From NCBI GenBank assembly GCA_025617745.1, contig CM046853.1, forward strand, positions 34,728,625-34,792,624: a DNA stretch of 64,000 nt. The letters run 5' to 3'. The notes under the pieces are model-generated. The model was not told the DNA's origin, did no database searches, and saw only the letters and a list, made by a program, of their open reading frames with translations. Shown here one piece after another: positions 53,623-64,000 of this stretch. The first letter of the stretch is position 1. Each line of letters begins with the position of its first letter. The position numbers and the translations under genes are program-made. The stretch comes from Heliocidaris erythrogramma. Lineage: Eukaryota; Echinodermata; Echinoidea; Camarodonta; Echinometridae.

Positions 53623-54015
53623 GGGGGGGGGGGGGGGTACTCGTTTTTGACGAATTTTCATAATTCTAAATGTACGTAATTCCGAAACACAAATTTCCCA
53701 TAGGAGGGGGTTCATAATTCCCAAAAGTGAAATAGGGTTCATAATTCCGATTTCCGAACATTTGCTGCAGTATCCGAACGTTCGTTACTCCGGAGATTAA
53801 ATAGGGTTCGTAATTTTCGAAAAGGAAAAAGGGTTCATAATTCTGAAGGTACGTAATTCCAAAAATGTAATAGAGCCCTAAAAATCTTTTCGGAATTACT
53901 AACCTTCGGAAATATGAACCCTTTTTCATTTTCGGACCGACGAACCGTCAGGGTAACGAACCTTCGGAAAAACGTTCGGAATTATGAACCTTCGGGGAAA
54001 AAACGACACGGAACC
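53623..54015 (-). mobile_element. TTCGGAATTAYGAACC foldback element, copy 2
   Basis: About 390 bp relative of 12771-12990 in reverse orientation. It begins with a 15-base G run into GTACTCGTTTTTGACG and ends CTTCGGGGAAAAAACGACACGG. The left half carries the 16-mer as GGTTCATAATTCCGA, the right half as TCGGAATTATGAACC, so it folds back. The minus-strand frame 53666-53929 is a by-product with repeated NYEP peptides. It is longer than copy 1 through extra repeat units. Confidence 0.75.
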
Positions 54016-55188
54016 TACCATGCAACCTCTTCACCGACTACCAATGGATTCCATTGTTCAGAATTAGAATAAATATTGAATGTAGAAACAATCAATCGCA
54101 TCACAATCATATGAGGTCCTGCAGTCTATTTGTCAATTGAATATGTCACATATCAATGAATGTTAATCCCTAATTGCTGCCTGATAACATTGACATTTTG
54201 CATTTCCATAAAGCGGCATGTTTTATTAGGCAGACGTTCCATTAGGCGAGATTTGGCGCCTAATTTTGTCAGTGTTCAATGTCATCTAATTGATGGGGGA
54301 TTAGAATACTCCGATGACGTTTTGCCTTTATTACTTTAAAGTGTGTTGATGAAGGTAGGTGCAATTATTGTTTGTATTTCAAGTCGATCAAGGATAAAAA
54401 TTCAATGTGTGTACCCAGAATATTCTGAACCACATCGTGGGATGATATATTGGTTATACGATATTTCCTTTTCCCTTTTTCTTCCTTCAGTAGTACATGT
54501 AAAAGGAATAAATGTAAGTGATAATTTTCAGCTCAGTAATTATTTGGATTTATTTTTTTGTTTCGGTGAGTCTCTTCGTTCTTTTAAAGCACGATGATTT
54601 TATGTAAAACTGGCATTTCGTTAGCGTAAATATGTTGATTACTTTAGATAGTCGAAATTTCAACAACCTCTACGATTTAGGCACCCCCATTGAGACTCAC
54701 CCATTCCACTTATTACGCATCACTTTTCAAAATCGCTAGTAAAAATTGAATAAATTTGGATCCAGGTTCATCCGAATTTCCCTATTCCACAGCATTATAG
54801 CTAATCCCACTCTTAAATTGGAAGTTGGTGTTACCGTCTAAGAACCATATTTATTGAAAGTAATTTTTCGATTTCCCATGACAGCAGAAATTGAAAGGCC
54901 GATTACAATACTGCCCTGATCAACATCTAAAGATAGAACCGTGTTGTCGTCATGGAACAGACCGAACCGTACTGGACGATTGGCCTGATTTGCCTATTTC
55001 ATGAAAATTTTAGAATCATGATTGAGATCTTATTGTGTGGTACCACACCACCGCTCTGGGCTAGCCAATTAGCTTGATTGCCAGTTGATAACGGGGTGGT
55101 GTATCCAGAAATTAATCAACAGGGGAGGGGCGGTAGTTCACCTTCTGTTTTGCCCCGTATGCCGTAGATTCATAGCAAGTTGTATCAA
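54016..55188. other. No feature recognised
   Basis: Open frame 54343-54597 lacks features. Nothing else supported. Confidence 0.5.
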
Positions 55189-55220
55189 GGAGGTACTAGG
55201 CAAACTTGCCTAGTACCTCC
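55189..55220. repeat. Perfect 15 bp hairpin
   Basis: GGAGGTACTAGGCAA, two bases (AC), then TTGCCTAGTACCTCC. The stem is perfect with a very short loop and no pairing beyond it, so it is too short for a microRNA precursor. It may be the centre or relic of a mobile palindrome or a protein-binding palindrome. Confidence 0.8.
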
Positions 55221-55792
55221 CTGGTTGTATTTATCTTATTTCCTTGGCCTTAAAACGGGGGAAGTATACGAAGGATACCGGGTTCCCTAACCATTTCTTC
55301 TATAAGATCGAGGGACAGACCAAATGGATTATGTTGATTGTTCTTGTGTGCATATTCGATATTTATATCTACTAGTGGTTTTTATTGTTATCAGAACTTA
55401 TTCTTTGAGGCTGACTGATGTCAGCAATATATGCTTTCATTAAAGTTATAACAATCGCAAGCTCAAGTTTAATGACGGGGTATTACTTGGAACTATAGAG
55501 AAAAAAATCCCCTATAACATTAGCGATATGGGTGTATTGGGTATAGTCTGTATATCTATCTGAATAAGGTGCGACAAAAATAATTTTGACAAGTTTAGCT
55601 GTGACATTTATCAATCTATCAATCTAAAGCACACTTAATGTGAGAAAAAGAAATATTATTTTGCACTCGAATTTGTGGATTTTCATATCAAGATGAAAAT
55701 GACAATCATAATACTTCCCAGACCCTATACGCACCCTTTGTTCCAATAATGGGGGTGCCTCGAGGCATCTCTAAGCTTTGAAAGATGAGGGA

Positions 55793-55916
55793 GCAAATGC
55801 CCCTTAATTCAACCTATATTCAACGATATCATAATGATCATGACCATGCAGCGGTGTAAAAACCTCTTTACAATGCAAAATACATCCACTCCTGTTGATG
55901 AAAATGGCCTTTATAA
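55793..55916 (+). repeat. Dispersed repeat, copy 2 of a pair
   Basis: Begins GCAAATGCCCCT and ends GAAAATGGCCTTTATAAT, with intermediate blocks in the same order as 34738-34854, including TGATCATGAC and TGCAAAA. Both copies are followed within about 120 bp by a similar AAATATGAC block. Family unknown. Confidence 0.4.
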
Positions 55917-57250
55917 TTTCAATAGAAACAATTAAATATGACTTGAACAATGACTACAACATGAATAACATATCATAAGCACTCACTATTGTTTATTGCA
56001 TGACCGAGTTTTTCAGTTTACAACGTGTAGGGAAATGTGTATCTGTTATGTGGTATGGTAATAATGTCATTTTTTCCTTACATCTCTTATCATGTCTATC
56101 ATTCTTTCTATCTTCTCCCAATTGTTCCAAGATGATTTTGCGGGCTGTTGTGTACTGTGATAAAGGGGGGTATAAAGAATTAAAGGTCACAAAATATCTC
56201 CGAACGAAGTGAACCAGAATACTTGTAAATAATGACAATCTTTTCGGTGAGTGATTTTGTGAAAAAGTGTGTAAATGCACACAAAAAATAACAAATGAAA
56301 TTTCTCTTTTAACACACAAAACTTCCAAATATAAATTAAAAATGCAACCACTAGCGTTTTAACCTGCAGTCGTTGAAAATACACAATAATAATTTTAAGA
56401 AATATACTATAAAGCACCCCACCTGTGTACATAATTATAAGAACATAACGAACAAGCAAAATACAGATTTCGATCCGAATACAAACTTAGCAAACAACGT
56501 AAACTACGTCGATGTTTTCTCAGACTATTTTGAAAGGAAACTAATTTTCAGACAAGATTAGCCCCAATCCTGACTAAATTGCTCTAATCCATTAGGTTAT
56601 GGTTCTTGCACCAAAATGGGTTTATGGATTTGAAAATGTTAATACGCAATTTCTCGCGAATTACAATATTATGAGCAACATCTACAAGAGGGATGCGTTT
56701 CCTTTCATGGAAAAAGAAAGGCCCACGACAGGAGGATATTGTCTGGTACTGTGTTATGTTACCATGACAACTTTATGATATTTTTGTGTCGAAGATTAGA
56801 CTGCAGACGTGCTAATGGAATACGTTAAAAAACGATAATTCATTATGCATAAATTCCCCTCTGTTCGTGATCATTTCAGATATTTCTATGAGGCAAGAGT
56901 AAATAATGCAAAAAATAAAATTGGGGATATGTAACAAATGTTTTCGGAATGAAGTCGAAATGCGATACAAAATCAGATCTATAATGTAAAGAACAAGACG
57001 CATAAAACTTAGAAAATCAAGATCTTCAGTAACATAGTCTATATATACATGCAGTTGCAAAAACTTGTTATATTTTCAGAGCAGAATATCAGTATTTCAA
57101 AGTTGTAGTAAGTTATTTGGAAATTGGAATACAACTATCTATGACTCTTTGAGCCAACACCGTGTGCCGTTTCCATACATTCTTCAACATCAAGAGTCTA
57201 TCGTCTTCGAGAATAGATAATCATTATTATTATTATTATTATAGCTTCAA
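55917..57250. other. No gene recognised
   Basis: Overlapping frames at 55993-56459 on both strands lack domains. An ATT trinucleotide repeat lies at about 57222-57242. Confidence 0.5.
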
Positions 57251-57279
57251 GGAGGGGTGGGGTGGGGGGGGGGGGTAGG
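57251..57279 (+). repeat. G-rich tract with quadruplex potential
   Basis: Reads GGAGGGGTGGGGTGG and continues into a 12-base G run (57264-57275). At least four G runs of four with one-base spacers satisfy the usual G-quadruplex pattern on the plus strand. It follows an (ATT)n repeat. Confidence 0.75.
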
Positions 57280-58997
57280 CGATCCTTGTATTTCCGCAAG
57301 AAAATCTCAATCAAATGGCCGTTCAGTTATACTAGTGCATGCATGACTGTTTCTTAAAACATATGAACGGTGTCACCGAAAAAGTTACATGTTTGGAGAA
57401 GAAAAAAGTCAGTAATGGATGGATCGAAATAAGCTTGAAAACATATGACCGGGAAAGAGGAAAGAATTCTTTATCCTATTTTTTCTTCTTCCTTTGTTAA
57501 TACCGTAACAACGATAGAATTCATTCAAGAAAAAATAAAAACACACAATGGCCATTGCACGAGGCAACATCTACTAATCATCAAGTTGTCTTATCAAAGA
57601 CGGATTTATCGACCTTACCATCTTCTCAAACGGATGTCTCTTCTTTTGTATGATATTACTTCAGCTTAATGATTATGACAGAAGTAAGATGGAATTTAAC
57701 AACTGAATACTACGTATTGCGTTTCCCGAATAAAAGTTCAAGTTCCTTTCTTTCTTTACATGTTCATTGATTTCCGACACGATTTAAACCAATTCATTCA
57801 TTCGGTCCAAACTTTCGATTCCTTTTATTTCTTGTATATTTCTCTGCCCGAAACCTTTTCTTGTGTTGTGCTTTATGAGAAAAGAAGAGATAGAATGGGA
57901 GAAGCGAAGATTAACTTTACGTTGTTCAAAGTCGAAGAAGGTAAATAGATGGCAGAATGGGTGTAAATAATATGGACACTTTAAAGGAGTACGGGAGAGA
58001 TAAATAGCCTTCTTAAAACGCTTGTGAGTGTGATTGAAGGCGAGAAATAGGGAGGGCAATGTCAATACGCATTTGGGTACAATTAATTGCGTCTATGCCT
58101 TGAAAGAAAGTCACGACCCGGGATCACCTTCTAAATCACTCCCTGACGTCGTGTCGTTAGTCGTTAGATACTTGTAAACAGTATCGACAACGGGATGGTG
58201 GTGCACGCCCGCTCGAAGATCAACCGACGTGTTGACTTTCAATCACGGGGATTTCACACTACGCACGGTTGTATACTAAACTGGACAGAAATACCCAGGT
58301 TTTATCCCAGCTTCATTTGGCGGGATTTGGTCAGGGGTATTGTATTTGCATGTGCATTGCTGGTGAAAGTGTACACATAAGAGACTAGAAATGTACGGCA
58401 TAATAAAGATTTAAAATTTGGGCGATATTAATATTGTCAACCCGACATCAATCCTGTGGGTCACTTGGGGTTTACTTCTAAATAAAAATGTACGAAGTAG
58501 TTATGAATAGACATTAGTTCATAATTTCATTAGTATCTAATTTGAAAATATGGGTTATCTTATGCTGAGCTTCTATTTTATATTACACGTATATAAATTA
58601 TGCTAAAGCGTTACAAATGGAATAGCTTGCCTGGCCTTAAAAAGGATAAGCATGCAACACGTCACGTACAGCGGAACGCGGAAATATTCTTTATGCATGC
58701 GTTAAAATTCGTCTAAAAACATGGGCCAAAGGATAGGCTAAGGACGCAGGCTTACCACTCAATAGATACACTCCAACTATACATCAGTGAAAAAAACCCA
58801 GGAAAGACCACACCGGCTGTGGAATGGCTGGTATGTTAGGGGACAGGTATGACGTGTAAATTTCCGTAATGCCCGCTGCACGCGATGTATCATTACGCTT
58901 CTGTTATTATCTAATTACAAATGCACGCCCCACCAATGCAACATATTGTTTGCACCGTTCATTTTGCATTCACTTTTTGCATGATGACATATTGCCT
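57280..58997. other. No gene recognised
   Basis: Frames at 57445-57669, 57760-58065 and 58195-58380 have no recognisable domain or convincing splice context. Minus-strand frame 58915-59160 is created by the Harbinger derivative's repeats. Confidence 0.45.
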
Positions 58998-60074
58998 GGA
59001 TGACACTTTCACGATTTTTGGTCCCGCACTGCCCCGCATTGAATGCGTGCCAGTGCGTGACAGTGCGTGCCACTTCAGTGACACGCACTGGCATGCATAG
59101 TTCCCGCATAGTTCCCGCATTGTTCACGCATTGTTCACGCATAGTTGACGCATAGTTCACGCATAGTTCACGACTATTTTACAAGTAGTTTGCGCATTGT
59201 GTTAACTATCAAAAAAAAAAACAACAAAAAAACAAGGCAGACGCCCGGCAGACGTCTATTCGCTCTCGTGTTTTCATTAATTCAGCATAACTATCGTCAT
59301 TAAGATGTTGAATTCTGAAGAAGCTAATTTAGAAGAGAGAAGGTGTTTATATGTAGCTGCAGGAGCATTAATAGTTTATCAACAAGAAAGAGATCTTGAA
59401 GAAAGACGAGAAGAGGAGAAAAAAGTAAAAAGAAAAAGGAGGACATTGTGGGTGAAAGATTGGCTGTCAAGACGCCACATCTACGGACATTTTGATCATT
59501 TACTGGCAGAGCTGCATAGGGAGGATCAAAAGAGCTATAAGAATTTCTTGAGAATCACTCCTGATCTGTTTGAGGAAATGGTTGAAAAGCTAACGCCTCA
59601 TCTGGAGAAGAAAACAACGTTTATGCGAGAACCACTAGAAGTTGGAATGAAACTAGCCGTCACTCTCCGTTTCTTGGCAACGCATCACGTGACTGATATG
59701 CGCGGTCCTTGCGTGAAAGTGCGCGAAGGATGCGCAACCACTGCGCAAATTATGCGGGACCATGTCGTGAACTAGTCGTGAAGTGCGTGCCACATTCCCG
59801 GGGGTGGGGTACCCACTGTTTTTACGCCACGCACTGGCACGCATTGGCACGACTTGTTTGCGCATAGTTTGCGCACAGTTCACGCACTGCTGCAATGCGG
59901 GAAGTGCGTGGCAAAATTTTCAACATGTTGAAAAAATTTTTTCGCTCTTCACGCATTGCCGCGCATTGCCGCGCATCGTCCCGCCCCTTCCCGCAAGTGT
60001 CCACGCATTGGCACGCATGATGCAATTTCAGTGCGTGAACTATGCGGGAACCGAAAATCGTGAAAGTGTCAACC
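58998..60074 (+). mobile_element. Non-autonomous PIF/Harbinger-type element with subterminal arrays
   Basis: The ends are inverted repeats sharing TGACACTTTCACGATTTT and GGT (left from 59001, right to 60071), with GG/CC just outside. Inside each end lie dense short repeats: on the left, units such as TTCACGCATAG and TTCCCGCATTG in an 11 bp phase (59090-59173); on the right, CACGCATTGGCA, GCGCATTGCC and TTTGCGCATAG types. A perfect TTTTCAACATGTTGAAAA palindrome is at 59917-59934. Between the arrays sits the nuclease fragment at 59305-59682. No clean 3 bp target duplication was seen, so the superfamily call rests on the nuclease piece. Confidence 0.75.
59305..59775 (+). pseudogene. Truncated HARBI1/ALP1-like PIF/Harbinger nuclease, N-terminal part
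   Basis: Open frame of 156 codons from ATG 59305. Residues 1-48 are charged, with ERDLEERREEEKK and KVKRKRR. Residues 49-126 match the conserved N-terminal region of Harbinger nucleases: WVKDWLSRR (49-57), the LLAELHREDQKSYKNFLRI block (66-84), DLFEEMVEKLTPHL (87-100), MREPLEVGMKLAVTLRFLAT (107-126). In the family this region precedes the DDE catalytic domain. Here similarity stops at LRFLAT (nucleotide 59682) and the rest of the frame is translated repeat array, so all catalytic Asp/Glu residues are absent and the product could not cut DNA. Intact family proteins are usually about 350-450 residues. The frame is still open, which suggests a fairly recent loss or selection on the fragment. It could also be a captured first exon. 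Confidence 0.85.
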
Positions 60075-63000
60075 TAGCTTATACTAACAAGGCGCGTCAA
60101 AAGACCGCGCCAATCGCTGACACAGTCCTATACGTCAGTCCATGACACGTCGAGTTCAACCCTATGGTTCAACCCGGGCATTAAAGCATGTGTGCTTTTA
60201 AAACATTGGACGTACAGATTAATGGTGGATCCTATGACTCCGATTTGAAGTGTTTTCACTTTGCCATTATTTGTGGTTAGGCATTCAGTGTAGAGCAATT
60301 TTTTCACTAATGAATTATTGGAGGAAAAGGGTTGTGTTGACGTCTGTGTGTGCTGTGAAAAATAACATGTGGGTGAATATTGTGTGGTGGGTGTGTGGGT
60401 TTGTGTATAGTGGGCGAGGAGTGTGTGGCGCCTTTTTGTTTGTTTATAATGCGACACTTCATCACTGGTTTCATTTTAGAAGCTTTTCGGTTTTGGTTTG
60501 GACCTGGAATTGGGCTTCTAGTTAGCTGCCCCCTTCAGGATTCTGAAGCCTCCCCCGCCCCGCTTCCCTTTTTCTTAAAGATTTATTATGATCCTCTTAC
60601 CTCTTAACTTTGACATCTTTACTCTTATAAACTGCAAGAAAATAGACGGGGGACTGTAATGAAAAGCTAGCATTATTGACAGGCTTTGATTAGATGTTTC
60701 CCGGACGAGGTATGAAATCAATCTTCATCTACACTCATAGCCAGAACATTACCGCCTCCAATTAGCTTCTTCGATAATTTACTAAGGTTAAGACAGACTC
60801 TTCGGGGGAAACAAGTATATGAAATTTCCCTACCAATTGGTCATCGGACGCAACGCCTACGCAGATAACAATCGCTTCAGACACTGCAGTTGGAAAAGTC
60901 TAGGCCGAAATATTTCAAAATATTTGCAGGAAATTTCCATACTTGTGGACAGTTTAGGGTGTCTTCTATCAATATGACACCAAAATTCTGGCAATATTTA
61001 AAGCTCGGGTGAGCAATAGCGACCTCTGCGAAAGGGAGCAAAATCCCGACTTAAGGAGAATTGGTATTTGTTCTGGCTGGTATTAACAAATTTGAGAACC
61101 TTCAAAAGTTGACATTTGGAAAAATTCACCCCAAATGAACATTTAAAAATATGTTCATGGAATTTTCATTGCTATGAAATCTCTCCTATCAAATGACACC
61201 AAGACATCTAACCATAATTCACACCTGAGTGAGTAAAAGCCATCGAACCTTTTTTTCGGATGAGGGGGGGGGGGGGCAATGAAGGTATGTACATGTAGTG
61301 ATGATTATTTCATGATTTTAACGCCTCTTAATTTCCAGCTTCTCCACGGTTACATGAAGCAGGGAAAAAAAATTGGGGGGGGGAACCAACTGCCCCCTGA
61401 CCTCTCCTCCCCCCCCCCCCCCCCGATCAAAACCCCTGAAAACAGATACCGAATCTTGTTAGTCTGGATTTAGCACCTTTTCACAAAAAACGGAGATTTA
61501 AACCAACCTTAAGAAACCCTGCAAGAAAATAGATTGCAACATTGAAATTAAGTTCCAAGTCAAAATGTACAGTCATATCTATTTTACTTTAGCTTTTGGA
61601 CAGGGATTATACAAAATATATGTCGTTCAGTGTATCTCTCCCACACTCTCAACATCAAATAATTTCATCCTCGCAGATTCTTTTTTTCTCCAATCAAGTA
61701 ACGAGTAGGAACAAAGGACACGATTGCCAGGTGACTATCCTGTTTAATCTGCTTGTTCTCATCTGAATCTAGCGAAGATCGATGAGTTTTCTGTTTCGTA
61801 TCGTCATATCGCCATATCGATTCAAATCGACTAAAAAAAGAAAGCGCAAACCCGTCCTTCCTTTAGGCAAAATATAAAATTATCTAAATGCAGGATAAAA
61901 CTTGATGAATTATCTCCCTCGAAGATCCAAACACGCTGTAAGCAGCTGGACATAATTAATCACCTTGAAAATATCTAAAAACATTGAGAAAACTATGATA
62001 TCATCTTATTGCGACTTTTTTCTTACGGAAGCTGTTGGACAGCTCTGAGTTTTGCTCGTACCTCCTTATCGAGCTTTAATTTTCTTCGATGTCAATGTTT
62101 CTGATTCCCGCCGTCTTGAAGCAGCTATACGTTTAAATAAAGCAACATAATCAGTTTTCCAGGCGTGGCAATTGAATATAAAAAGAAATGCTTACAGATG
62201 TTTGAAAAGTATTGCTTATATTACGATTCCAACGAAATTACTTCCCCCAGTCTATTCACACACAATCACACTCACCCACACATACGCACGTAGGGACGCG
62301 TTAAAAGGAGTAGACGTTTTAAAAGTGGTATGCCATGTTTAATGCTCTTTTTGTTATAATTTTTCCACTCAATTCTAGAAACTAAAATTGATTTTCCATA
62401 CATAAATATTTGCTGTGCGTTTGATCTACCAGCATATAAGATTCCCTTATAATGCCTATACGCTATACATGTTTCAAGCTATATATGAGCAGTCCCATTC
62501 ATGCCGTCGAAAAGTATGAATTTTAAAGGGTGTGGCAAGTCGTAATCCATGGGCCTAACCAGTTGGCCTGACTCGGGGAAATTCGGATCCAATCAGGTCC
62601 AATCGTGCGCTACCGAAGGAATGTTATTGCCGGATTCCTCGTGCGATCGTTAACTCGAATCCCTCCATACGCAACCGACCAATAAGATTCAAATACTGGA
62701 ATAAAGAACGCGCGATCTTGTTTACTCAAATTTGGGTCAGTGTGCGAACTTTTATTAGCTGCGCACGATAAATTGAAGTCGCTCTGAACTTTGATCCAGA
62801 GAAAGGAGCAGCCAACTGTAAAAGCGCCCTTAGATTGCGACTTGTCGATCCCTTTAACTTGCAAATATGACACAAAATCTTCAAAAAGTGCTTTCCCTCT
62901 TGACCTAATGATACATCACAGGAGAATTCTAGAAGGCATCATTCATCAAGACTCTCCTAAATGACTTATGCTTGCGACAGGTTTTTCTGCCCGTTTTACA

Positions 63001-63816
63001 CCAAATCGGGTGGAATATCGAATTCCAGTTTAACCTACATTTCTGATTTCCCTAGCGAGATTTCGACCGGTCTAGCTTGTTTGAAAGTACTGCTCCTAAA
63101 GTGATCGATCATCTTACTCTCCTCGCGGATAAATTGTGGAAAACTCATCCTGTCCTCAAAGAATGTCGATAGCCATTGTTTACTAAGGAAAACATTATAA
63201 AATATACATTTTTTTCGAGTCGGGAATATTATTATTATTAATCATTGTATAAGATAATGTGTCTCTCCATATTTTTCGCCCAGTGATTTCTTTTCAGGTT
63301 GGTATTCGTCTGTTTTTGTTTATTTTTTGTTTTTGTTTTCGGGTTGTCGAAAGAGGCTTTTCTTTCACATATAAAACTCGCTAAGATCGGGCTGAAGTGC
63401 GAGTTTTAAAATAAGTCCAGGTTTTTAAGAAAAATCTCCACGTTCTTTGCCTTCCTTCCTCTTGGCTTCATCAGGTTTGCTTTTGATCGATGCAGCAAGC
63501 TGGTTGTAATATAGGGATGGAGACTGGTGCTGTCATTGATTGTTTAACTAGCTTTGAGTAGGAATACAGATGAGATTCGATAGAACACTCTGATTCGACA
63601 ATGTTCGATGTAATAGAAGGATGAATAATTTAGGGCCGTAATGAAGTGGAATAAGCGTGCGCTTATAAATGGTATAAAGAATATAGAATGATATCAAAAC
63701 ACCCAAATAATTGTGTTTTCCGTTATTCTATTGGGGAATTCATGATCATGATCAATTCCTTTCTTTTTTAGAGTGCATATGCTTTATAATTATATCCACT
63801 ATATCTGATGTATGTC
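60075..63816. other. No gene recognised; G and C homopolymer runs
   Basis: Contains a 14-base G run (61263-61276), a 9-base G run (61375-61383) and a 16-base C run (61409-61424). GTTCAACCC is duplicated around 60149-60175. Frames at 60128-60607 and 62610-62873 have no recognisable domains. Confidence 0.45.
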
Positions 63817-63958
63817 CAGGGGAGCGTTTCATCAAGCATTTTGTCAGAGATTTTTACCGACTATTTTTATAAGCTACTGAAATCCTTGCATCTGATTGGC
63901 TGAGAGCAAATTTGTCAGCAAAAATCACTGACAAAACGCTTGATGAAACGCTCCCCTG
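63817..63958 (-). mobile_element. CCAAT-core hairpin element, copy 6
   Basis: 142 bp foldback with 45 bp arms pairing at 41 of 45 positions, starting CAGGGGAGCGTTTCATCAAG and ending in the inverse. Core on the minus strand at 63878-63900. Same stem subfamily as copy 4 (TTTTGTCAGTGATTT). No target duplication found at this copy. Confidence 0.88.
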
Positions 63959-64000
63959 CTCTTCAAGGGACTTCTGTTTAAAGAGAAGATTGAGTTCTGG

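Noticed and set aside
53666-53929. Minus-strand open frame with repeated NYEP peptides
   Set aside because: It is a translation of the TTCGGAATTAYGAACC foldback repeats. The peptide periodicity follows the DNA repeat.
55189-55220. MicroRNA precursor
   Set aside because: The stem is only 15 bp with a 2-base loop and flanks do not pair, unlike the 25-35 bp stem of a precursor.
59653-60145. Overlapping frames on both strands over the Harbinger right arm
   Set aside because: They are translations of CGCA-type subterminal repeats, with His/Ala/Arg-rich periodic peptides.

Overview
The window reads as gene-poor, AT-rich nuclear DNA from an animal, most likely a marine invertebrate deuterostome such as an echinoderm. 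The grounds are short CCAAT-core hairpin elements, a His-tRNA-like SINE, PIF/Harbinger, hAT and mariner-type short elements, a CR1/Jockey-like LINE, abundant GA/CA/AT microsatellites, and no bacterial gene organisation. The species-group call rests on memory of the repeat types and is an inference.

No complete host gene could be supported. Nearly all open frames are 60-115 codons long, lack recognisable domains, and many lie in repeats. The best host coding candidate is one small minus-strand exon at 13728-13846. It has a pyrimidine tract and AG acceptor, an ATG in good context, a textbook signal peptide and a GT donor, and would be the leader exon of a secreted peptide gene. The only frame with clear protein-family similarity in one open run is the N-terminal 126 residues of a PIF/Harbinger (HARBI1/ALP1-like) nuclease at 59305-59682, inside a roughly 1.08 kb inverted-repeat element.

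Layout: 1-12.7 kb is mostly featureless, with a decayed AT-rich repeat near 0.9-1.8 kb, a GA microsatellite at 3.5 kb and a possible SINE fragment near 6.9 kb. 12.8-17.2 kb holds a TTCGGAATTAYGAACC foldback, the secreted-peptide exon, a CCAAT-core hairpin and an 879 bp mariner-like element with roughly 330 bp arms. 17-29 kb is microsatellites plus two foldbacks near 27.4 kb. 29.6-30.8 kb is a composite tandem array, followed by a cluster of three CRE palindromes. 31.8-38.3 kb has two opposite-oriented copies of a hAT-type MITE, the second inserted in a decayed LINE, and a SINE. 40.6-45.4 kb has a 403 bp palindrome with a CRE in each arm and two CCAAT-core hairpins flanked by 12 and 16 bp direct repeats. 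51-54 kb has a further hairpin and the second TTCGG foldback. 59.0-60.1 kb is the Harbinger derivative. The window ends in a sixth CCAAT-core hairpin.

The most unusual signal is the six-copy hairpin family: one 23 bp core is kept in every copy while the self-complementary stems around it differ between subfamilies. Two copies have target duplications longer than cut-and-paste transposases normally make.
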